DNA of 64,000 nucleotides from Moraxella nonliquefaciens. Lineage in GTDB: Bacteria > Pseudomonadota > Gammaproteobacteria > Pseudomonadales > Moraxellaceae. This document shows positions 33,444 through 40,385 of the stretch, in pieces. The notes below the pieces were generated by a model, which was not told where the DNA came from, ran no database searches, and saw nothing but the letters and a program-made list of their open reading frames with translations. The position numbers and the translations under genes are program-made. The stretch spans positions 144,429 through 208,428 of the forward strand of contig NZ_LXTW01000001.1 of assembly GCF_001679005.1 (NCBI RefSeq). The letters run 5' to 3'. Positions within the stretch are counted from its first letter, which is position 1; each line of letters starts with the position of its first letter.

Positions 33444-33793
33444 AAATTATCCTATCTAATGAAGAACTTCAAGCCATTGTAACAGAAGCACTCAATGCCA
33501 AAGGGATTGATACTTCTAATGCAGAATTTACCTTTGACAAAGGTGCTGAGATTGAACTTAATTCAACTCATGCCACCAAACCAAAACCTAAGAAAACTCG
33601 TACTAAAAAGCAAGAAGTTTTTGTGGGAACACAAGATGAATTTGATGACTCAAATGTGGTTATTAATGAGCCAAATACAGAGCCAGAAGAAGAAATCAAT
33701 GATTTTGAAGATGAACTGACAGAAGAAGAACCAACCGAAGAACCAACCGAAGAGACTGACTCAGATGATGACAGTGATTCGCTCTTTGATTAA
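33440..33793 (+). CDS. Acidic phage protein with EEPTEEPTEE repeat, 117 aa
   Basis: Residues 1-45 are a small folded region, followed by a Lys-rich stretch (TKPKPKKTRTKKQE) and a strongly acidic C-terminus with tandem EEPTEE units and a terminal DDDSDSLFD. The end resembles an SSB-like acidic tail. Its start overlaps the RuvC-like gene. A role in binding nucleic acid or SSB partners is possible but unproven. Confidence 0.5.
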   Translation: MKIILSNEELQAIVTEALNAKGIDTSNAEFTFDKGAEIELNSTHATKPKPKKTRTKKQEVFVGTQDEFDDSNVVINEPNTEPEEEINDFEDELTEEEPTEEPTEETDSDDDSDSLFD

Positions 33794-33956
33794 TACGCTT
33801 GCAGTATTTGGTATCTTAGTGCTAATAGGGATATTTTCCCTATTAGCTTTTTTTATTCTTAAATTTATTTTCATTGCTATTGTTGTTGGTTTTATTCTTT
33901 GGTTTGTATTAGCTGTTATTTATTATGGTTTTAAGGAGCTATATGATAACGTTTAA
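33765..33956 (+). CDS. Small membrane protein, 63 aa
   Basis: Nearly the whole sequence is hydrophobic, with two membrane segments (LINTLAVFGILVLIGIFSLL and FIFIAIVVGFILWFVLAVIY). It overlaps both neighbours. Adjacent to the integrase, it may affect the host membrane in lysogens, but nothing specific can be seen. Confidence 0.5.
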   Translation: MMTVIRSLINTLAVFGILVLIGIFSLLAFFILKFIFIAIVVGFILWFVLAVIYYGFKELYDNV

Positions 33957-34821
33957 AAAACTAAGTGAAAAATATATTAAATTTAACCAAGCCAATAATC
34001 ATACCAAAGCAGGTTATCAGCGTATATTAAATAAACACTGGATACCTGTCTTTGGTAATAAACAAATCCATACCATAACGTATGAAGAAATCATGTATGC
34101 TATTTTGGATTTAGATGTATCACCTAAGACACTTAATAACTGTCTTATTCCTTTAAGGGGTGTATTTGATTTAGCAGTTACTTTAAGGATTATTCCTGAT
34201 AGTCCAATGAATCCAATACAAAATAGAAAGATTCAACTTGATTTACCAGACCCATTTACCAAAGAGGAGATGAATGAATTATTAAATTGGCTTAAAACCA
34301 ATAAAATAAATGATGAAGCTCTTTATTACTGGTATTTCTTATTGATGTTCTGGACTGGATTAAGACCATCAGAAGCATTTGCACTAAGATGGATTGATGT
34401 ATCAAAAGATACATTATATATCCACAGAAGTAGAGTAAGGGGTGTAGAGAAGTCTGTAACCAAGACGCATACAGCAAGGGTAGTTTATTTAAATAAACAC
34501 TCACAAGAAGCTATTGATAACCTCAAAGCCTATGATACACGGTATGTGATTATTTGCCCTAATACAGGTTTACCATTCTGTGATGACAAAGCTCCTAGAA
34601 TGCGTTTACAAGAAGCCATGAGAGCTACTGGTATTAGACCCAGACCTGCATATAATACACGGCATACATACGCTACCATCATGCTTATGAGTGGTTTAAA
34701 TGTAGCATTTGTAGCCAGTCAATTAGGGCATAGCTTACCTATGATGATGAAACGCTATGCTAGATGGATTAACAATGAAAAAGATTTAATTGAAATGTCC
34801 AAACTGGATTTAGGAGATTAA
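33943..34821 (+). CDS. int: Tyrosine recombinase (phage integrase)
   Basis: 292 residues from the ATG at 33943 (AAGGAG upstream). The N-terminal SAM-like DNA-binding domain covers residues 1-90. The catalytic domain shows Arg in FWTGLRPSEAFALRW, Lys/His region, the H-x-x-x box TRHTYATIMLMSGLN, the following GHS and the nucleophile Tyr in MMMKRYARW. It would integrate phage DNA at the adjacent tRNA-Leu gene, where such integrases often act. No separate excisionase gene is recognised. Confidence 0.92.
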   Translation: MITFKKLSEKYIKFNQANNHTKAGYQRILNKHWIPVFGNKQIHTITYEEIMYAILDLDVSPKTLNNCLIPLRGVFDLAVTLRIIPDSPMNPIQNRKIQLDLPDPFTKEEMNELLNWLKTNKINDEALYYWYFLLMFWTGLRPSEAFALRWIDVSKDTLYIHRSRVRGVEKSVTKTHTARVVYLNKHSQEAIDNLKAYDTRYVIICPNTGLPFCDDKAPRMRLQEAMRATGIRPRPAYNTRHTYATIMLMSGLNVAFVASQLGHSLPMMMKRYARWINNEKDLIEMSKLDLGD

Positions 34822-34824
34822 TTT

Positions 34825-34902
34825 ATGTTAATTCAAATTCAAGATTTTATTTTTAATCCAGATGAGATTAATTGTATAGCTACCAACGGAGACCAAGAAT
34901 GA
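34825..34902 (+). CDS. Possible small protein, 25 aa
   Basis: MLIQIQDFIFNPDEINCIA... starts with a GGAG site three to eight bases after the integrase. Its pattern matches the start of the 64-aa protein at 35587 (MFVLLESNIINMDSVTCI), so it is probably a truncated family member. Confidence 0.35.
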   Translation: MLIQIQDFIFNPDEINCIATNGDQE

Positions 34903-35120
34903 ATGATTTTACATTAGAAAGCCAAAACTGTGTTATGCAGTTTAAACTGGACACCGAAAATAACTTATTATCCCTAGAAGTTGTAAATTGGACTATCAAT
35001 GAATATGGCAGAAGAGTTGATGACTTTATCATCGGTTATATTGATTTGTCGGTTTACGAAGTAAAATTTTTGCGTGATAGTTTGACTGCGTTTATAAGAA
35101 AAATAGAGGGTAAAAAATGA
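34899..35120 (+). CDS. Hypothetical phage protein, 73 aa
   Basis: Starts with ATGA overlap to the 25-aa frame; GGAG precedes it. The protein has a beta-rich N-terminal half (CVMQFKLDTENNLLSLEV) and a helical C-terminus (VYEVKFLRDSLTAFIRKIEGKK). No family recognised. Confidence 0.45.
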   Translation: MNDFTLESQNCVMQFKLDTENNLLSLEVVNWTINEYGRRVDDFIIGYIDLSVYEVKFLRDSLTAFIRKIEGKK

Positions 35121-35280
35121 AAGTAATTAATTGACAATATAGGTATCAACAGGCAGTAGAAGCGTGTATATTTTAGGTAGTATTTCTGAACATGTTAAAG
35201 ATGAATTACGACAGCAAGGGTTTATTGTTGAGTATAAGTCTGAAACAGGTCAAAGATATGGTTACATTATTAAATGGTAA
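35117..35280 (+). pseudogene. Broken small phage gene
   Basis: An ATG overlaps the previous stop (ATGA), but the frame meets TGA after five codons. After a shift of frame near 35160, coding-like sequence continues as VYILGSISEHVKDELRQQG to a TAA at 35278-35280. One nonsense change and one frameshift would repair a protein of about 53 residues. This reading is a by-eye reconstruction. Confidence 0.45.
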
Positions 35281-35291
35281 GGGATTTATCT

Positions 35292-35372
35292 ATGAGCCTA
35301 TTAGATTTACAAAAACTTTGTACTGTCCCTGACTTTATAACTAACTGGGATGAGTTTCTTAATTGGATTTAG
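35292..35372 (+). CDS. Possible micropeptide, 26 aa
   Basis: MSLLDLQKLCTVPDFITNWD ends with TAG at 35372. There is no clear ribosome site. It may be the remains of a longer gene. Confidence 0.25.
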   Translation: MSLLDLQKLCTVPDFITNWDEFLNWI

Positions 35373-35392
35373 AAAGAAGTCTATTGCAAACG

Positions 35393-35523
35393 TTACTGAC
35401 TTGTCCACGGTCAGTAACCAGTCCTAGCTATGAGTGGGCTGACAAGAAAACCATAGCAGTAATTGATAGTTTTACCCTTAAAAACCTTGACTAGGCAATT
35501 ACCGTATAGCTGATGATACAGTT
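35393..35523 (+). ncRNA. Structured RNA element, copy B (pseudoknot)
   Basis: A 9-bp hairpin (GTTACTGAC/GTCAGTAAC) is followed by a pseudoknot of CAGTCC 35419 with GGGCTG 35436 (one G-U pair) and GCTATG 35427 with CATAGC 35452, then P3 GTAATTG 35459 with CAATTAC 35496, the linker CGTAT, and P4 AGCTG/CAGTT with loop ATGATA. Order and spacing match copy A near 24,700 while stem sequences differ. A long terminator follows at 35526. It may be a stable RNA of the prophage. Confidence 0.6.
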
Positions 35524-35525
35524 AG

Positions 35526-35566
35526 ATAGGAGCTATCTGAATAGGGGGATAGCTCCTATTGTTTTT
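35526..35566 (+). terminator. 12-bp terminator after RNA copy B
   Basis: ATAGGAGCTATC pairs perfectly with GATAGCTCCTAT across a 10-base loop, followed by TGTTTTT. Confidence 0.75.
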
Positions 35567-35586
35567 ATAGCTACTAGGAGAATGAT

Positions 35587-35781
35587 ATGTTTGTATTGCT
35601 AGAAAGTAACATTATCAATATGGATAGTGTTACCTGTATTTGCTTTGATAAAGACAATTTACAAATTGGAGTTTTATTCAAGCAAGATGAAAAACTAAAC
35701 ATCAAGTACCATGATGAAAAATGTTTTAATGATGATTTAGATAAGCTGATTTTCGCTTCTCAAAATGTTTATGATTACTAG
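35587..35781 (+). CDS. Hypothetical phage protein, 64 aa
   Basis: MFVLLESNIINMDSVTCICFDK... has TAGGAG at a good spacing. It is acidic and beta-rich at the start. The 25-aa frame at 34825 looks like a truncated relative. It is the last intact gene before the tRNA. Confidence 0.5.
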   Translation: MFVLLESNIINMDSVTCICFDKDNLQIGVLFKQDEKLNIKYHDEKCFNDDLDKLIFASQNVYDY

Positions 35782-36015
35782 GAGATTATGATGAATTAAT
35801 GGATATGCAGAAATTGGCTGTATTTATTGATTTACGAGAGAGTTATATTTGATTTACTAAGGGGACTGTAATGTCTGAACCAAAACAAAGCTGATATTCA
35901 TCTACCCAAAAATCAATAATTGATTTTTGGCTAAAAAACTCTCTGATGATTTTTTAACCACTAACTCTCCCAAACCTTTATTCCACAAGCCTTACAACCC
36001 AATTTTAACTACAAA
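35782..36015. other. Right end of prophage with gene debris
   Basis: Several tiny frames appear with ribosome-like sites (MDMQKLAVFIDLRESYI at 35799, MSEPKQS at 35871), each soon stopped. They look like remnants of small early genes. A perfect 12-bp palindrome lies at 35906-35930. No att duplicate can be shown because the left end of the prophage is outside the window. Confidence 0.45.
35906..35930. repeat. Perfect palindrome
   Basis: CCAAAAATCAAT and its complement are separated by one A. The tight symmetry suggests protein binding at the prophage end or a degenerate terminator. Confidence 0.5.
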
Positions 36016-36049
36016 AAAGGCTTAGTCCCATCATACAAACTAAGCCTTT
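36016..36049 (-). terminator. Terminator after tRNA-Leu
   Basis: AAAGGCTTAGT pairs perfectly with ACTAAGCCTTT (11 bp). On the minus strand it is followed by T-rich sequence. It lies 18 bases past the tRNA 3' end. Confidence 0.75.
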
Positions 36050-36067
36050 GATTTTCATCATATTATT

Positions 36068-36152
36068 TGGTGCGAACGGAGGGACTTGAACCCTCACGCC
36101 GTGAAGCACTACCCCCTCAAGATAGCGTGTCTACCAATTCCACCACGTTCGC
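36068..36152 (-). tRNA. tRNA-Leu (anticodon GAG)
   Basis: The 85-nt minus-strand sequence folds as a class II tRNA: acceptor GCGAACG/CGTTCGC, D arm with TGGTAGAC, anticodon loop TTGAGGG giving GAG, a variable arm TTCAC/GTGA, and T arm with GGTTCAAGTCC. CCA is encoded. The integrase gene points to its 3' end, so it is the probable attB gene, kept intact by the prophage end. Confidence 0.93.
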
Positions 36153-36188
36153 AAGTGGGGTGCATTATAGCTGAACCTGTCATTATTT

Positions 36189-36740
36189 TCAAGTATTTTT
36201 TGTAAAGGATGATGGCGTATCATGACCAAAATGCACCTCAATGGTCAGCTTTGGCATGTCTTTTAATACTTCTTGACATATTATCATGACATGTTCAGCG
36301 GTGATCCATTCTATCATATTATTGTCTTGGGTCGTGGCATCTGCAACCAATAGAGCCGACCCCAGTATCGCTACACGCCTTAACCCCTTATATCGCATGA
36401 GTTCATAAATGTGCGGTTTTAGGGCAACAAGGGAGTGTTTAAACATTCGCACGCTGATTGGCTGTTTGGCAGACTTTTGGGTAACAAGGCTGCCGATGTA
36501 TTCTGCTCCACCCATTTGTATACCAAGTCCTGTGGTCTGCTTAGGTATCCGAAATACCAACGCATCACCCAACGACAGTTCTCCACCGACTGCTTTTTTG
36601 CGGTAATATTCATAATAATCAGTAAATAGGCTTTTACATCGTGTGATGACAGGATGAACAATGCTGCCATCTGTGCTAACAGGTATGATAAGCAGTTGGG
36701 CTTTGGACTGCAAAAATGGCTCATGGCTGGCAAAAATCAT
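36189..36740 (-). CDS. Macro-domain-like hypothetical protein, 183 aa
   Basis: The start SKAQLLIIPVSTDGSIVHPVITRC followed by FTDYYEYYR and GELSLGDALVF follows the layout of divergent macro domains (short beta strand, loop, helix, then the G..L..G segment), though the typical Asn and Gly of the ADP-ribose loop are changed. It forms an ATGA overlap with the small gene upstream. Function unknown. Confidence 0.5.
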   Translation of the reverse strand: MIFASHEPFLQSKAQLLIIPVSTDGSIVHPVITRCKSLFTDYYEYYRKKAVGGELSLGDALVFRIPKQTTGLGIQMGGAEYIGSLVTQKSAKQPISVRMFKHSLVALKPHIYELMRYKGLRRVAILGSALLVADATTQDNNMIEWITAEHVMIICQEVLKDMPKLTIEVHFGHDTPSSFTKNT

Positions 36741-36889
36741 AACAAACCATCCAAGGCAGAATAAATTTGTTCGCCATCTAAGCCATCATTGATGTCCATC
36801 CTTTCATCAATGGACGGTTTGATATCATCCTGTTCATTGACTGATGTGTCATGGATAATAAAAAAGTTAACATTACACAGATTACACAT
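36737..36889 (-). CDS. Small hypothetical protein, 50 aa
   Basis: MCNLCNVNFFIIHDT... has an AGGAAAA site before the ATG and overlaps the next start by four bases (ATGA). A CxxC pair near the start could bind a metal. The remainder is acidic. It forms a two-gene unit with the macro-domain-like gene. Confidence 0.55.
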   Translation of the reverse strand: MCNLCNVNFFIIHDTSVNEQDDIKPSIDERMDINDGLDGEQIYSALDGLL

Positions 36890-36904
36890 AATTTTCCTGA
36901 TAAA

Positions 36905-36988
36905 TCATTTGGTGGTAGTATAAAGAAAAAGAGCTAAAAAAGCCATGGCAAACAAAACCACGCCTAAAATTTTGGGTATAATTGGCAT
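36905..36988 (-). CDS. Possible single-pass membrane peptide, 27 aa
   Basis: MPIIPKILGVVLFAMAFLALF is a membrane helix followed by a short polar end. It lies downstream of nqrF's terminator on the same strand, with only a weak ribosome site. Retained as a possible gene. Confidence 0.3.
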   Translation of the reverse strand: MPIIPKILGVVLFAMAFLALFLYTTTK

Positions 36989-37023
36989 GGAATAAAATGA
37001 GTATATTGTCATTTATTTACCAA

Positions 37024-37049
37024 AAAATCCGCCCATCAGAGCGGATTTT
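37024..37049 (-). terminator. Terminator of the nqr operon
   Basis: AAAATCCGC/GCGGATTTT with an 8-base loop lies 18 bases past the nqrF stop, with T-rich sequence following on the minus strand. Confidence 0.8.
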
Positions 37050-37066
37050 GTGCCAATTTGGTAGGA

Positions 37067-38299
37067 TTAGCCCCCAAAGTCATCAAGTAAGATATTTTCA
37101 TCTTCAACGCCCAAATCTTTGAGCATTTTGATGACAGCGGCGTTCATGACAGGTGGCCCACACATATAGAATTCACAATCTTCTGGAGCAGGGTGGTCTT
37201 TTAGGTAATTTTCGTACAAGACATTGTGAATAAAGCCTGTATAACCCTCCCAGTTATCTTCTGGTTGTGGGTCAGACAGAGCAACATGCCACTCAAAGTT
37301 GTCAAATTCTTCTGCCAGACCATCGTAGTCTTCAACATAGAACATTTCACGCTTAGAGCGAGCACCATACCAAAAGCTGATTTTACGGTCAGATCTTAGG
37401 CGTTTTAGTTGGTCAAAGATGTGCGAACGCATGGGTGCCATACCTGCACCACCGCCGATGAATACCATTTCAGCTTTGGTGTCTTTGGCAAAGAATTCAC
37501 CATAAGGGCCTGATACAGTAATCTTATCGCCTGGTTTTAAGCTAAACACATAGGAGGACATTTTACCAGGAGGAATGTTGTCTGGCCCTCGTGGCGGTGG
37601 GCTTGCGATACGGATGTTAAATTTGATGATGCCCTTTTCCTCAGGGTAGTTTGCCATTGAATAGGCACGAATGACAGGTTCATCCACCTTGGATGTATAA
37701 CGCCATAGGTTAAAATTGTCCCAATCTTCGTGATACTCTTTGGCGATGTCAAAGTCTTTATAGTGAACCTCGTGTGGTGGAGCTTCTAGCTGTACATAGC
37801 CCCCTGCACGAAACGGCACAACCTCGCCTTCGGGGATTTTTAAGGTCAGCTCTTTGATGAAAGTTGCTACGTTGTCATTGGAGATGACCTCACATTCCCA
37901 CTTTTTGACACCAAAGAATTCAGGGTCAATCTCAATTTTCATGTCTTGTTTGACGGCAACTTGACAGGCAAGACGCATGCCATCTCGAATCTCACCTTGG
38001 GTAAAATGACCCTCTTCGGTAGGTAGAATAGAACCACCGCCGTCTAATACTTTACAGCGACATTGACCACACGTGCCACCGCCACCGCAAGCAGATGACA
38101 GAAAAATACCCTCGCTTGCCAGTGTTTGTAGAAGTTTGCCCCCGGCGGCGGTGCTGACACTGTTGTCGGGGTCATCATTGATGTTGATGGTTACATTGCC
38201 AGAGCTTACCAATCGTGAGCGTGCGATAAGGATAATTATCACAAGACTCATGATAATGATGGTAAACATGGCAACGCCACCAATAGCTGTACCAAACAT
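37067..38299 (-). CDS. nqrF: Na+-translocating NADH:quinone reductase subunit F
   Basis: NqrF (410 residues, normal length) takes electrons from NADH. An N-terminal membrane helix (MFTIIIMSLVIIILIA) anchors a 2Fe-2S domain with CGGGGTCGQC and a later Cys, followed by FAD-binding RAYSMANYPEE and the NADH-binding FIGGGAGMAPMRS and CGPPVM motifs. It is the last gene of the nqrABCDEF operon. The complex pumps Na+ outward while reducing ubiquinone in the inner membrane. Confidence 0.96.
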   Translation of the reverse strand: MFGTAIGGVAMFTIIIMSLVIIILIARSRLVSSGNVTININDDPDNSVSTAAGGKLLQTLASEGIFLSSACGGGGTCGQCRCKVLDGGGSILPTEEGHFTQGEIRDGMRLACQVAVKQDMKIEIDPEFFGVKKWECEVISNDNVATFIKELTLKIPEGEVVPFRAGGYVQLEAPPHEVHYKDFDIAKEYHEDWDNFNLWRYTSKVDEPVIRAYSMANYPEEKGIIKFNIRIASPPPRGPDNIPPGKMSSYVFSLKPGDKITVSGPYGEFFAKDTKAEMVFIGGGAGMAPMRSHIFDQLKRLRSDRKISFWYGARSKREMFYVEDYDGLAEEFDNFEWHVALSDPQPEDNWEGYTGFIHNVLYENYLKDHPAPEDCEFYMCGPPVMNAAVIKMLKDLGVEDENILLDDFGG

Positions 38300-38308
38300 A
38301 CTTTCTCC

Positions 38309-38917
38309 TTATAAGCTCATACCGCCAAATGACATAAAGCCAAGCGACATTAGACCGACGGTAACAAACGTGATGCCAAGACCACGCAAAGGGGCAGGCA
38401 CGTCTGAGTATTTTAGTTTTTCTCGGATACCTGCCAAAGCAGAGATTGCCAACGCCCAACCAAAGCCAGAACCTATGCCATAAACGATGGATTCGCCAAA
38501 GTTATAATCACGCTCTACCATAAACAGCACGCCTCCCATGATGGCACAGTTAACAGTAATCAGTGGCAAAAATACACCTAAGGCATTATACAAAGCAGGG
38601 ACGAATTTGTCCAAAAACATCTCCAAGATTTGGACGACCGCTGCAATCAGGGCAATGTAGCTAAGTAGCCCCAAAAAAGACAAATCGGTATTTGGCATGC
38701 CTGCCCATGCCAATGCCCCATCTTTTAGGAGGAATTGATAGAGTAGGTTGTTTAGTGGCACACAGATTGCCATGACCACAACCACAGCAACACCAAGACC
38801 GATGGCGGTTGAGACCTTTTTTGAGACAGCGATAAATGTACACATGCCCAAGAAAAAGGCAAGTGCCATGTTTTCTATGAAGACGGAGGTGATGAATAAA
38901 CTGATGTAATGTTCCAT
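38309..38917 (-). CDS. nqrE: Na+-NQR subunit E
   Basis: A 202-residue integral membrane subunit with six hydrophobic helices, including the NMALAFFLGMCTFIAVSK segment that carries a Cys of the intramembrane Fe-S site shared with NqrD. It is homologous to RnfA. Its ATG overlaps the end of nqrD (ATGG/TAATG arrangement), showing coupling. Confidence 0.95.
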   Translation of the reverse strand: MEHYISLFITSVFIENMALAFFLGMCTFIAVSKKVSTAIGLGVAVVVVMAICVPLNNLLYQFLLKDGALAWAGMPNTDLSFLGLLSYIALIAAVVQILEMFLDKFVPALYNALGVFLPLITVNCAIMGGVLFMVERDYNFGESIVYGIGSGFGWALAISALAGIREKLKYSDVPAPLRGLGITFVTVGLMSLGFMSFGGMSL

Positions 38918-39582
38918 TAGTGTGATTCTCCCTTAGAATTTTTTGCAATGGTAAACTCCGCAGGTTCTTGTTGTTCAGGCTTCCAAAAACGTACGATGGC
39001 AATGAACAGTGCAATGACAAAGAACGATGATGGGGGCAGTAGTAGTAAGCCATTTGGAACATACCAACCGCCTTCTGTGGCTTTTTGTAGGATTTGAATG
39101 TCAAACCAGCTGCCATTACCGACAATCTCACGGATGCTTGCCACAAAAAGTAGCACCGCAGAATAGCCAAGACCATTGCCAATGCCATCTAAAAAACTTG
39201 GTATGGGTGGGTTGCTCATGGCATATGCTTCGGCACGACCCATCACGATACAGTTGGTGATGATAAGCCCAATGAATGCACCCAGTGATTTGGCGGTATC
39301 ATAAGCGACGGCTTTTAGGATTTGATCCACGACAATAACCAGTGACGCAATCACGACCATTTGTACGATGATACGGATGGATGATGGGATTTTGTTGCGA
39401 ATGATTGAGATAAAAAAGCTAGAAAAAGCGGTCACAAGGGTTAACGCAATACACATTACAAGGGCGTTTTTGACACTTGTGGTAACAGCCAATGCCGAAC
39501 AAATCCCCAAAATTTGTAGTGCGATGGGGTTGTTATTAAAAATCGGCGTCGTCAAAATAGATTTGGTATCTGCCATGGTCAT
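38917..39582 (-). CDS. nqrD: Na+-NQR subunit D
   Basis: A 221-residue membrane subunit with helices such as VMCIALTLVTAFSSFF and FIGLIITNCIVMGRAEAYA, the latter holding the conserved Cys near the Fe centre. It pairs with NqrE in the ion channel. Its start overlaps the stop of nqrC. An alternative ATG (MADTKS) six bases later may be used. Confidence 0.95.
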   Translation of the reverse strand: MTMADTKSILTTPIFNNNPIALQILGICSALAVTTSVKNALVMCIALTLVTAFSSFFISIIRNKIPSSIRIIVQMVVIASLVIVVDQILKAVAYDTAKSLGAFIGLIITNCIVMGRAEAYAMSNPPIPSFLDGIGNGLGYSAVLLFVASIREIVGNGSWFDIQILQKATEGGWYVPNGLLLLPPSSFFVIALFIAIVRFWKPEQQEPAEFTIAKNSKGESH

Positions 39583-40385
39583 ACTCCATTATCGCCAGCT
39601 GTGCCAGCTTTTAGGTTTTCCAAAAACGGCTGATAGCCATTTTTACCAAGCCAAAATTGTAGCATATTATGAACACCACGCCCTGTCAAAGTTGCACCAC
39701 TAATGCCATTAACTTCTGTGGGTTTGGCAGTGCCTGCTTTGGCGACACCCATGACAACATCGCCGTTGTCACTGTGAACCTTTTTGTCCACCCATTGAGT
39801 ACGCCATGACTCTTCGGTAATACGAGAGCCCAAGCCGGGGGTTTCTTTGTGTTCATAGAAATTGACACCTTTGATGGTGTTAAAGTCATTATCTAAGGTC
39901 AGCAGTCCATAGATTTGCCCCCACAGACCTGCCCCATGAAATGGCAGGACAATCATGCCAATCTGACCACTGGTGTCTTTGGACAGATATACTTTACTAA
40001 ACTTAGGCTTACCACCAATGGCAGCAATATCATCTGTCAAGGGCGTACTAAGGGCAGGCGTGCGAGCTGCTTTGGCGATATCATAGTTTATAATGTCCGT
40101 GATGCCTGCCTCTGCCAGTTCTTCATCGGTAGCAAAAGTGCCTGTATCAAGATTGACCATCCTAACTTCAAAATCAGAAAAACGCTCTGCTACCACACTG
40201 TTATTATCGGTAGCAGGGTTGAATTTACCTGTGGCGATGAGCACGTTTTTATTAAAATCTAGGGTGCTGTTTTGAACTTGTTTGGGTTTTAGCCCCACCG
40301 CAACGGCTGACACCATGACTGAACAGACAAGGCACAGCACCAAAGCGGTTACAAGGGTTGTAACATTACTGTTTTTGGCTGACAT
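39579..40385 (-). CDS. nqrC: Na+-NQR subunit C
   Basis: 268 residues: one N-terminal membrane helix and a periplasmic domain that carries covalent FMN at the Thr of NGISGATLTGRG, near residue 228. The flavin is added by ApbE. It sits between nqrB and nqrD and overlaps both. Confidence 0.95.
   Translation of the reverse strand: MSAKNSNVTTLVTALVLCLVCSVMVSAVAVGLKPKQVQNSTLDFNKNVLIATGKFNPATDNNSVVAERFSDFEVRMVNLDTGTFATDEELAEAGITDIINYDIAKAARTPALSTPLTDDIAAIGGKPKFSKVYLSKDTSGQIGMIVLPFHGAGLWGQIYGLLTLDNDFNTIKGVNFYEHKETPGLGSRITEESWRTQWVDKKVHSDNGDVVMGVAKAGTAKPTEVNGISGATLTGRGVHNMLQFWLGKNGYQPFLENLKAGTAGDNGV

Noticed and set aside
35436..35441. GTGGG near 35435 as a sixth hairpin promoter
   Set aside because: The five bases on each side of the position 11 upstream do not pair. 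The GGG is better explained as an arm of the RNA pseudoknot.
35510..35516. CTGATGA, the core word of a hammerhead ribozyme, within RNA copy B
   Set aside because: The GAAA partner and the cleavage site are absent, and copy A has CCTACGA at the same place.
36068..36152. attR core within tRNA-Leu
   Set aside because: The matching repeat would be at the left prophage end, outside the window, so the core cannot be shown.
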